Program-made: the position numbers and the translations under genes | Source of the DNA: an uncultured Veillonella sp. | Lineage (GTDB): Bacteria > Bacillota > Negativicutes > Veillonellales > Veillonellaceae | Length of the DNA: 64,000 nucleotides | Reading direction: 5' to 3' | Assembly: GCA_934202095.1 (NCBI GenBank) | Contig: CAKPXN010000003.1 | Span: forward strand, 17,948-81,947 | The notes under the pieces: generated by a model | Seen by the model: only the letters and a program-made list of their open reading frames with translations | What the model was told of the DNA's origin: nothing | Databases searched by the model: none | Shown here: in pieces, positions 27,829 through 34,912 of the stretch | Layout: the number at the start of each line of letters is the position of its first letter | Position numbering within the stretch: position 1 is the stretch's first letter

Positions 27829-29037
27829 ATGCTCGTAGGTTTGAAAATTCTTATTATTATCGCTATTATGGGCGGGCTCATTGCCTATATGGGTGATAAA
27901 TTAGGGACAAAAGTCGGTAAGCGTAGAATGTCCCTCTTCGGATTGCGTCCTAAACATACGTCGATTATCGTAACGATTGTAACAGGATTGCTCGTTGCAG
28001 CAGCCACAGTTGGGGTACTTACCATCACATCCCAAAGTGTACGAACTGCACTGTTTGGTATGGATCAATTGCGAGCTGATATGAATCAGTTAACAGCAGA
28101 GGTAACTGCTAAAAATGCTGAATTAAAACGAGGCCAAGAACTTTTGGAAGCCAATAAGAAGGAATTAGCGGATCGTATGGCTGAGATTGAAACCATTCGT
28201 AAAGAGGTTGAGCAAAGCCGTCAAGAATTAGCGGATGCAGAGGCTGCTAAGATTGCTACCGAAGCGGAACTATCTGCATTGCAGGCATCCTATGATGAGG
28301 CTTCAAAAAAATTGGCAGCTTTGGAAGCTACTCGAGCTAGCATGGAAAAACATATTGCGGACTTACAGAAAACACAAGAAGAGTTAAAAACGGGTATCAT
28401 CCATCTTCGGGAAGGTACGATTTTATTTCAAGTTGACCAACTATTAGCACAAGCGGTAGTGCGCAATGGTTTATCTTATAATGAAGCCCGTGATGCGGTT
28501 AATAGTATTGTAGAAGATACAAATAAGCTCGTACTTCGTCGGTTAGGCGTTGAAGATAATGGTGAATCCGTTGTGTATGTAGATCGTCAAAATATGGAGG
28601 TTGCCATCTCCAAGGTAGAAGAGTCTAAAACACCTATGGTTATCCAAGTGGTGGCCGCAGGTAATATCATTGCAGGTGAACCTGCAGTAGCGACGATTCA
28701 GGTATATCCACAACAATTTATCTATAAATCGGGCGATGTCATTTCTACAGCGGTTATTGATGGCGGTAGTAATGCTCAAGTTAATATGCTTCGTTTCTTA
28801 AAACAAGTAAATGAAGAGGCTAAATCTAAAGGCGTTATACCAGATTCCTTATCCGGTGATATTGGTACTATACCTGGTGATGAATTGTTTTCTGCGATTC
28901 GCCGTATTGGCATGTTACATGGTAAGGTATATGTAGAGGCCTATGCCGATGGTGATACATACTCATCTGGCCCTGTACATATAAAATTACGGATTACACA
29001 GATGACAGATACAGGTAAACTTATTAAGACAAATTAG
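27829..29037 (+). CDS. DUF3084 domain membrane protein of unknown function
   Basis: 402 residues, ribosome-binding site AAGGAGGG. Two N-terminal membrane helices (about 4-22 and 44-66) flank a basic loop KVGKRRMSLFGLRPKHT, then a long charged coiled coil (about 80-200) and a C-terminal globular region (about 200-400) with VAAGNIIAGEPAVATIQVYP. I recognise the DUF3084 family, which I recall from Cyanobacteria and Negativicutes; its function is not known to me. It follows the lpt genes by 45 nt and ends at a terminator, so a role in the envelope is suggested by context only. Confidence 0.75.
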   Translation: MLVGLKILIIIAIMGGLIAYMGDKLGTKVGKRRMSLFGLRPKHTSIIVTIVTGLLVAAATVGVLTITSQSVRTALFGMDQLRADMNQLTAEVTAKNAELKRGQELLEANKKELADRMAEIETIRKEVEQSRQELADAEAAKIATEAELSALQASYDEASKKLAALEATRASMEKHIADLQKTQEELKTGIIHLREGTILFQVDQLLAQAVVRNGLSYNEARDAVNSIVEDTNKLVLRRLGVEDNGESVVYVDRQNMEVAISKVEESKTPMVIQVVAAGNIIAGEPAVATIQVYPQQFIYKSGDVISTAVIDGGSNAQVNMLRFLKQVNEEAKSKGVIPDSLSGDIGTIPGDELFSAIRRIGMLHGKVYVEAYADGDTYSSGPVHIKLRITQMTDTGKLIKTN

Positions 29038-29050
29038 TTTCTATATGAAG

Positions 29051-29088
29051 GGCCTATGTATTAAGATTTAATACATAGGTCTTTTATT
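29051..29088 (+). terminator. Terminator after the DUF3084 gene
   Basis: CCTATGTATTAA and TTAATACATAGG form a perfect 12-bp stem with a 3-nt loop, followed by TCTTTTATTTT. It marks the end of the long LPS unit. Confidence 0.9.
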
Positions 29089-29133
29089 TTGTGATAAAAT
29101 ATAACTATTGTATTGAGGAATGAGGAAAACAGT

Positions 29134-29661
29134 ATGAACAATATATCGTATATAGCCGCTGTTGATCCAGGGAATGAAAAAACAGGCGTTGCTATACTTT
29201 CACAAGCAGGCAAGTTAATATATCGCACTATTGTAGAAACTAAAACATTTAATAGCTCTTTTGAACGTGTATTAAGTACGTATCATGGTATTGTGCATAT
29301 CGTATGTGGCAATGGCACAAATCATAAGCATTTGTATCCATCTATACAACAAATTGGGCGTAATCACAAGATTACTACAAGCTTGATTGATGAATCACAT
29401 AGTACAGAAGAGGCTCGAAAATTATATTGGCAATATAATCCACCTACCGGTTGGCGCAGATTCGTACCTAAAGGTATGCAATTTCCGCCTGAACCAGTAG
29501 ATGATTTAACGGCCTATGTTATTGGTAAGCGATATACGCAACAGTTGAAGGCAGAAACCACGATTGAAACTTCAAATAGTGAGGTCTCGGGAGAGGAATT
29601 AGAAGCTAAACGTTTAGCAGCAATTAAAAAATTATATAATGAAGGAGATACGCATGAGTAA
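29134..29661 (+). CDS. RuvC/YqgF-like RNase H-fold protein, function unknown
   Basis: 175 residues. AAVDPGNEKTGVAIL (8-22) is the first acidic strand of RuvC/YqgF-type RNase H folds; SLIDESHSTEEAR and a late PVDDLTAYVIGKR give candidate second and third acidic positions. Such folds are found in Holliday-junction resolvases and 16S rRNA-processing nucleases. It is not a standard RuvC or RuvX, so the substrate is unknown. GAGGAA at 29122-29127 supports ATG 29134 over the in-frame TTG 29113. The gene overlaps the next by 8 nt. Confidence 0.7.
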   Translation: MNNISYIAAVDPGNEKTGVAILSQAGKLIYRTIVETKTFNSSFERVLSTYHGIVHIVCGNGTNHKHLYPSIQQIGRNHKITTSLIDESHSTEEARKLYWQYNPPTGWRRFVPKGMQFPPEPVDDLTAYVIGKRYTQQLKAETTIETSNSEVSGEELEAKRLAAIKKLYNEGDTHE

Positions 29662-30523
29662 TGTTGTAAAAAAGATACATTGGTCTAGCATACTACTGAG
29701 ATGTATTTGGATGATTATAGGTGCACTTATTTATACTGTTGGATTGGACCTATTTTTAGTACCAAATAATATTATCGATGGAGGCGTCGTTGGTATATCA
29801 CTGATGGCGGCTGAACTTACAGGCATATCGTTTAGTATATTTGTGGTATTGATCAATATACCGTTTTTGTATATTGGTTACCGCATTAATGGTAAGGTAT
29901 TCACCATATCTACATTGTTTTCCATCGTTTGGATGGCCATATTTTCATCCTTTGCCCATGAATTTACTCCGATTACGACAAATCCGTTTCTAGGTGCTAT
30001 TTTCGGCGGTATCATACTCGGTATCGGCGTAGGCCTAATCATCCGTAATGGGGGCTGTCTAGACGGTTCTGAAATCGTCGCCATTATCTTTGACAAACGA
30101 ACCACATTCTCTGTGGGTGAAATCGTAATGGCCATGAACTTAGTTATCCTAGGTGCTGCAGGATTTGTATATAGCTGGGATAGTGCCATGTATTCCTTAG
30201 TGGCCTATTTTATCGCCTATAAAATGATTGATATTACGATTACAGGTCTTGAGGAATCAAAGGGTGTTATGATTATTACTGATGCAGAGAATTCAGAGAA
30301 AATTGCGGATACATTAAATGCAAATCTTAATAGAGGGGTTACCATATTATATGGTGAAGGTGGTTATTTAAAAACACCTAAGCATGCACTCTATTCTGTG
30401 GTAACAAGACTAGAGATTACGCGTTTAAAAGATGCGGTATATGAAGTAGATCCATCGGCGTTTATCACAATTCAAGATGTACACGATGTATTCGGTGGAC
30501 GTTTTACCAAGGGTGGACATTAA
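29654..30523 (+). CDS. YitT-family membrane protein (DUF161 plus DUF2179)
   Basis: 289 residues. Five or six membrane helices fill about 10-190, including GLDLFLVPNNIIDGGVVGIS, and a C-terminal cytosolic DUF2179 domain (about 210-285) with TITGLEESKGVMIITDA and VDPSAFITIQDVHDVFGGRF. The YitT family is widespread in Firmicutes; its transport substrate is unknown. AAGGAG at 29642-29647 supports ATG 29654. lepB follows after 10 nt. Confidence 0.88.
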   Translation: MSNVVKKIHWSSILLRCIWMIIGALIYTVGLDLFLVPNNIIDGGVVGISLMAAELTGISFSIFVVLINIPFLYIGYRINGKVFTISTLFSIVWMAIFSSFAHEFTPITTNPFLGAIFGGIILGIGVGLIIRNGGCLDGSEIVAIIFDKRTTFSVGEIVMAMNLVILGAAGFVYSWDSAMYSLVAYFIAYKMIDITITGLEESKGVMIITDAENSEKIADTLNANLNRGVTILYGEGGYLKTPKHALYSVVTRLEITRLKDAVYEVDPSAFITIQDVHDVFGGRFTKGGH

Positions 30524-30533
30524 GGGGGCTCTA

Positions 30534-31106
30534 ATGAATAATAAATTTGTAAAAGAAACATTAGATTGGATATATGCCATAGTATTGGCGCTAGTCATCG
30601 CTATGGTCATTCATATCTTTATCGTACAACCAACGCGCGTATCCGGTGAATCCATGGAGGATACATTACACAACGGCCAATATTTAATCGTCACCAAGTG
30701 GCAACATATTATGCGCGATGTACCTGATTATGGTCAAATCGTTATCATTGATAGCCGTGTGAACCGTGAACGTACATGGACCGATGATGTGAAAGAACCA
30801 TTGATGAACTATGTAAGCGTTATCGATAAATCGGCTCAAACAAATGATGTGTGGGTAAAACGCGTTATCGGTAGACCTGGTGACACATTAGAGTTTAAAG
30901 ATGGTCACGTTTGGCGTAATGGTGAAGAGCTTCAAGAACCTTATACAAAAGATCCTACAATGAACTATAGCCGTTCTACACCTGTTGTAGTACCTGAAGG
31001 GCATGTGTTTGTAATGGGGGATAATCGCAATCATTCTAGTGACAGCCGATTCATCGGACCTGTATCGGTAGACCATGTGCTAGGCTTTGTAGAATACGCA
31101 ATATAA
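30534..31106 (+). CDS. lepB: Signal peptidase I
   Basis: 190 residues. One N-terminal membrane helix (about 13-31) is followed by SGESMEDT with the catalytic Ser 40, VKRVIGRPGD with the general base Lys 109, and GHVFVMGDNRNHSSDSR near the C terminus. It cleaves signal peptides of exported proteins such as the BamA and OmpM proteins nearby. ATG 30534 with GGGGG upstream is preferred; the frame is open further upstream inside the YitT gene. Confidence 0.97.
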   Translation: MNNKFVKETLDWIYAIVLALVIAMVIHIFIVQPTRVSGESMEDTLHNGQYLIVTKWQHIMRDVPDYGQIVIIDSRVNRERTWTDDVKEPLMNYVSVIDKSAQTNDVWVKRVIGRPGDTLEFKDGHVWRNGEELQEPYTKDPTMNYSRSTPVVVPEGHVFVMGDNRNHSSDSRFIGPVSVDHVLGFVEYAI

Positions 31107-31170
31107 TGGGACTAATACATAATAATCATTGTTAGTGATTGTAAAAGTAAAACATTATACATTTCAAATG

Positions 31171-31212
31171 AGAACGTATATTACTGAAACGTAATGTACG
31201 TTCTTTTTTATA
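31171..31212 (+). terminator. Terminator after lepB
   Basis: AGAACGTATATTAC pairs with GTAATGTACGTTCT (one mismatch) around TGAAAC, followed by TTTTTTA. Confidence 0.88.
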
Positions 31213-31282
31213 TATTATATGAAGAACTATATTGCTTACAATCTATCTCTTTTATACATATAATGTTGAATGATTTATATAA

Positions 31283-31307
31283 TCAATATCATTTACAATG
31301 ATATTGA
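31283..31307. promoter_or_regulatory. Palindrome upstream of the first SLH-porin gene
   Basis: TCAATATCAT and ATGATATTGA form a perfect 10-bp inverted repeat with a 5-bp centre (TTACA), about 50 bp before the start codon, followed by another TTGATATTA half-site-like copy at 31311-31319. This is the expected place for a repressor or activator site. It has loose likeness to Fur-type sequences, but I cannot name the regulator. Confidence 0.45.
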
Positions 31308-31356
31308 AAATTGATATTATTTTTATGTTATGTGAATTTTTTATAGAGAGGTTTAG

Positions 31357-32628
31357 ATGATGAATAAGAAAAATCTATCTTTAGCAGTTGCCGCATTATC
31401 TGTTGTGGGTGTAACGACAGCCTTTGCAGCCAATCCCTTTTCTGATGTAACACCTGATAGCTGGGCCTATCAATCGGTATCGCAATTGGCTAGTGCTGGT
31501 ATCATTAATGGATATCCAGATGGTACGTTTAAAGGGCAAAAGGATATTACCCGTTTTGAAATGGCTCAAATGATTGCTAAAGCGATGGCAAACCAAGATC
31601 GTGCCAATGCAGAGCAACAAGCGATGATTAATCGGTTGGCTGATGAATTCTCTAATGAATTATCCAATCTTGGTGTGCGCGTGTCTGCCTTAGAGGACCG
31701 CGTAGGGAATGTTAAATTTTCCGGTGATGCTCGTATTAACTATGTTGAAAAAGAAGGTATTGATAATCTAGATTCGGAAGGTAAATTTGCAGCTCGTGTG
31801 CGTTTGAATATGGATGCTAAAGTTAACAAGAATACATCTGTTAAAGCGCGATTAACAACAGGATCTATTGAACTTGGTGATGCATCTAAAGATCATACCA
31901 TGTCCTTTGATTTAGCCTATGTAGAACACAAATTTGGGAAGAATCATATGGTAGATATTGGTCGCTATACACAAAGCTTTGGTGATGGTTTAATTTATTC
32001 TAGTAATTTTGATGGTATTGGGTATACAACACAAGTTGGAAAATTGAAAGTTAATGCCGCTTATGGTTATCCAACACTAGGTCGATTTAGTAAGGCCTCT
32101 AAAGATAATAATAGTGAAATGTCTCTTATCAACCTTAGTGCACCAGTAAATAAGCACTTAAATGTAGGTGGTATGTTTGCTCATGTAGGTACTACGAATG
32201 TTAAAATGGGCAATGGCAAAACTACTAATGATTTTAACAATGTATATGGTTTTAATGCACAATACAATATTGGTAAATTCGCAACTAATGCTGAATGGGT
32301 GACCGCAACAGGCCTTAGCAATAGTGATGTATGGAATGTAGGCGTTAAATGGGGCGACTATAAAATCACTAAGAAAAATTCCTGGCGTGTAGCTCTTGAT
32401 TACTACAACCAAGAAAAGAATGCGCCTGTATTTAAGACACAAAAATATGAAGGTAATGACTTATATGGTAAGTCTCGCTATGAAGGTTATAAAGCATGGC
32501 AACTTAGTGCGTCCTATGCACCAGAGAAAAATGTAGGCATTACAACATATTATGGCTTCCATGCAAAAACACAAGAAGGCCACAAGGTAAATGATTACTA
32601 TCGTGCAGACTTGTTATTTAAATTCTAA
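31357..32628 (+). CDS. SLH-domain outer-membrane porin, OmpM-like (copy 1)
   Basis: 423 residues. Signal peptide (1-24, ending AFAA); one SLH domain (about 26-76) with NPFSDVTPDSWAYQSV and GYPDGTFKGQ; a coiled coil (about 80-120) with ADEFSNELSNLGVRV; then a beta-barrel ending in LLFKF. This is the OmpM architecture of Negativicutes, in which the SLH domain binds polyamine-modified peptidoglycan and the barrel sits in the outer membrane, so the protein tethers the outer membrane and serves as a porin. ATG 31357 or 31360 follows GAGAGG. It is the most divergent of the three tandem copies. Confidence 0.93.
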   Translation: MMNKKNLSLAVAALSVVGVTTAFAANPFSDVTPDSWAYQSVSQLASAGIINGYPDGTFKGQKDITRFEMAQMIAKAMANQDRANAEQQAMINRLADEFSNELSNLGVRVSALEDRVGNVKFSGDARINYVEKEGIDNLDSEGKFAARVRLNMDAKVNKNTSVKARLTTGSIELGDASKDHTMSFDLAYVEHKFGKNHMVDIGRYTQSFGDGLIYSSNFDGIGYTTQVGKLKVNAAYGYPTLGRFSKASKDNNSEMSLINLSAPVNKHLNVGGMFAHVGTTNVKMGNGKTTNDFNNVYGFNAQYNIGKFATNAEWVTATGLSNSDVWNVGVKWGDYKITKKNSWRVALDYYNQEKNAPVFKTQKYEGNDLYGKSRYEGYKAWQLSASYAPEKNVGITTYYGFHAKTQEGHKVNDYYRADLLFKF

Positions 32629-32642
32629 TTAATACCTATGAA

Positions 32643-32680
32643 ATAAGATCTATCAGAGATGATAGGTCTTATTTTTTATT
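32643..32680 (+). terminator. Terminator after OmpM-like copy 1
   Basis: AAGATCTATCA and TGATAGGTCTT pair around GAGA (one mismatch), followed by ATTTTTTATT. Confidence 0.88.
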
Positions 32681-32823
32681 AAAATTAACTAATAGTAATA
32701 CTATTTATTAGATATATATATTAATAGAGGTAGTAATAGAACTTAAAATCCGCTAATTTACACGTAAATAAAATGAAATTTTACAAAATTTAATTTTGAT
32801 AAATGCAGGTAATTACTGCTTTT

Positions 32824-32876
32824 ATTGTGTAAAACTATTTCATGAAAGAAATTTCATCATATTTAATTGTGTAAAA
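32824..32876 (+). repeat. Direct repeats and small palindrome upstream of the copy 2 promoter
   Basis: ATTGTGTAAAA occurs at 32824-32834 and again at 32866-32876, exactly 42 bp apart, with the palindrome ATGAAA-GAAA-TTTCAT (32842-32857) between. The second copy ends 4 bp before the -35 box. The spacing of four helical turns and the position suggest binding sites for a regulator. Confidence 0.4.
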
Positions 32877-32879
32877 TGC

Positions 32880-32908
32880 TTTACAAATTTGTTGACTGGA
32901 TGTATATT
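32880..32908 (+). promoter_or_regulatory. Promoter of OmpM-like copy 2
   Basis: TTTACA (32880-32885), 17 bp, TATATT (32903-32908). Transcription from here would give a 5' leader of about 175 nt. The rest of the 462-bp intergenic region (32629-33090) holds the terminator, the direct repeats and the leader box; no gene is seen. Confidence 0.65.
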
Positions 32909-32962
32909 GACATCACAGAAAGACAACACACCAAGTTGTGGTGATATACAAGAACAGAAGAA

Positions 32963-32980
32963 GAGGAAACGTGGATACTC
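32963..32980 (+). promoter_or_regulatory. 18-nt leader box, copy A (5' leader of OmpM-like copy 2)
   Basis: GAGGAAACGTGGATACTC occurs here and, with 17 of 18 bases identical, at 34799-34816 in the leader of the next porin gene, at nearly the same distance from the -10 box (54 and 57 nt) and from the start codon (110 and 96 nt). The surrounding leaders are otherwise different, so the box is probably under selection as an RNA or DNA signal. I do not recognise it as a known riboswitch. Confidence 0.6.
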
Positions 32981-33090
32981 ATCAGGATGTTCTTATATAG
33001 ATCATAACTAGATGTACAGTCTTCTGATAATATATATTTTTTTCTAAATTTGTTAGTCAAAAAGACTATATCAGAAAGAAGGAATCTATT

Positions 33091-34353
33091 ATGAAAAAAC
33101 AATTCGCAGCAGTATTTGCAGCAACAGCACTTTTAGGTGTAACAAGCGCATTCGCAGCTAACCCATTCTCCGATGTAACTCCTGATTCTTGGGCATATCA
33201 AGCTGTATCTCAACTAGCAGCAGCTGGCATCGTTAATGGTTACCCAGATGGTACTTTCAAAGGCCAAAACGATATCACTCGTTACGAAATGGCTCAAATG
33301 GTAGCTAAAGCAATGGCTAACCAAGATAAAGCTAATGCAGAACAACAAGCAATGATCAATCGTTTGGCTGATGAATTCTCCAATGAATTGAACAACTTGG
33401 GCGTACGCGTTTCCAAATTGGAAGACCGCGTAGGTAATGTAAAAGTTACTGGTGATGCTCGTATCCGTTATCAAGGATCTGAAGACAAAGGCGTTTACAA
33501 AGATGGTAGTAAATCCTTAACTGATGGCCGTGCTCGTGTTCAATTCAATGCAAAGGTAAATGACAAAACTGATGCAGTAGTTCGTGTTAAAGGTGGCTAT
33601 GAATTCGGTGATGCTTCCAATGGTACAACAGCTAAAATCGACCGTGCATATGTAGATCACAGATTTGGTCAAAACGTATCCGCTAAGGCTGGTCGTTTCA
33701 ATCAAACAATTGGTGGCGGTTTAATGTACGATGATACATTCGACGGTGCTCAATTGAACGTTGGTAATGATAAAATCCAAGTACAAGGTGCTTATGGTTA
33801 CATGATGGAAGGCGCTGCAGCAGGTAATGCTAAATCTGATAACCCATCTGTATCTTATGTAGGTGTTAAAGGTAAAATCGGTCAAGAATCTTCTGTTGGC
33901 GGTTTCTACTCCAGATTGTCTAGCGGTAATTTAAAACACGATGGTGTTAGCGTTGCTAACGATCACCAAAACGTATACGGCTTCAATGCGGACTTCCGCA
34001 AAGATAAAGTATGGGTTGGCGGTGAATGGTTGAAAGCTTCTGACGTAGCTAATTCTCAAGCTTGGACAGCTGGTGTAGGTTATGGTAACTACGACATCGC
34101 TAAGAAAGGTACTTGGGATGTGAAAGGTCAATACTTCAACCAAAAAGCTAATGCACCTATCGTAAGCTCCACTTGGGATCAAGCATATGACTTAACTAAC
34201 ACAAATAACGGTTACAAAGGTTATGTAGCAACAGTTGATTATGCTGTACAAGATAACGTAGGCTTAAGTGCTGGTTATGGTTTTAACTCTAAAGACCAAA
34301 GCGGTAAAGACTTATCCGATTTCTATCGTGCAGAACTTAACTACAAATTCTAA
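33091..34353 (+). CDS. SLH-domain outer-membrane porin, OmpM-like (copy 2)
   Basis: 420 residues. Signal peptide (1-23, SAFAA); SLH domain (about 24-75: NPFSDVTPDSWAYQAV, GYPDGTFKGQ, RYEMAQMVAKAM); coiled coil to about 120; beta-barrel ending in ELNYKF with C-terminal Phe. The role is as for copy 1: outer-membrane porin and peptidoglycan tether. AGAAAGAAGGAA precedes the start. The first 120 residues are nearly identical to copy 3, while the barrels differ in their loops. Codon choice looks biased toward highly expressed genes. Confidence 0.94.
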   Translation: MKKQFAAVFAATALLGVTSAFAANPFSDVTPDSWAYQAVSQLAAAGIVNGYPDGTFKGQNDITRYEMAQMVAKAMANQDKANAEQQAMINRLADEFSNELNNLGVRVSKLEDRVGNVKVTGDARIRYQGSEDKGVYKDGSKSLTDGRARVQFNAKVNDKTDAVVRVKGGYEFGDASNGTTAKIDRAYVDHRFGQNVSAKAGRFNQTIGGGLMYDDTFDGAQLNVGNDKIQVQGAYGYMMEGAAAGNAKSDNPSVSYVGVKGKIGQESSVGGFYSRLSSGNLKHDGVSVANDHQNVYGFNADFRKDKVWVGGEWLKASDVANSQAWTAGVGYGNYDIAKKGTWDVKGQYFNQKANAPIVSSTWDQAYDLTNTNNGYKGYVATVDYAVQDNVGLSAGYGFNSKDQSGKDLSDFYRAELNYKF

Positions 34354-34411
34354 TTGATAATCAAATAACACTATTATGAAAATCATCTCTTAATAACAAA
34401 TAATAGTATAT

Positions 34412-34444
34412 ATAAAGGAGTCCTCCTTGGAGGGCTCCTTTTTG
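34412..34444 (+). terminator. Terminator after OmpM-like copy 2
   Basis: AAGGAG-CCTCC pairs with GGAGG-CTCCTT around a short loop, followed by TTTTTG. Confidence 0.88.
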
Positions 34445-34627
34445 TATGTGAAAAAAGTAAAATGCAATATGTTGTATGAGTATAAAATGACTCAAACATG
34501 AAGTTACATTAATAAAATAAAATAATTAACGCAGAATTAATAAGTAAAACTTTATAATATTAATAAGAATAAATTTCATTATAAGAAAAAATGGATAAAT
34601 TTGTATAAAATTTTGATTTTTTTGAGT

Positions 34628-34662
34628 CTTAAAAAATTTAGATGAAATCTAAGTTTTTCAAG
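34628..34662. repeat. AT-rich inverted repeat upstream of OmpM-like copy 3
   Basis: Arms of 16 nt (CTTAAAAAATTTAGAT and ATCTAAGTTTTTCAAG) pair with two mismatches around GAA, about 50 bp before the -35 box. A TTGTATAAAA resembling the repeat upstream of copy 2 lies at 34601-34610. The remainder of this 559-bp gap (34354-34912) is AT-rich with no gene. Confidence 0.4.
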
Positions 34663-34712
34663 ATTTTAAAAAATAAATTTTTTTAAATGAGAATGTAAAT
34701 GAGAAAAAAGGG

Positions 34713-34741
34713 TTTACATCAAAATTTCTTCGTGCTAATAT
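34713..34741 (+). promoter_or_regulatory. Promoter of OmpM-like copy 3
   Basis: TTTACA (34713-34718), 17 bp, TAATAT (34736-34741); the same -35 box and spacing as at copy 2. It predicts a leader of about 165 nt. Confidence 0.55.
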
Positions 34742-34798
34742 CATGGCAACAAGAAGCGGTAAGCAAAACATACTGAAATCTCGATGAAGAATTATGGC

Positions 34799-34816
34799 GA
34801 GGAAACGTGGACACTC
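34799..34816 (+). promoter_or_regulatory. 18-nt leader box, copy B (5' leader of OmpM-like copy 3)
   Basis: GAGGAAACGTGGACACTC, differing from copy A at one base (C for T). A 7-bp hairpin (ATTCTAA and TTAGAAT, 34825-34847) follows closely here. Confidence 0.6.
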
Positions 34817-34912
34817 CCAAGAGAATTCTAAATCTTGAAATTAGAATGAATTGTGAATCGCAACTTGTGAAAACAATTTTATTCTTATTTTTCAGAAAGA
34901 AGGAATTCAACT

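Noticed and set aside
32796-33011. 71-codon, Cys-rich frame upstream of OmpM-like copy 2
   Set aside because: It spans the predicted promoter and the conserved leader box, has no good ribosome-binding site, and its composition is what AT-rich leader DNA gives by chance.
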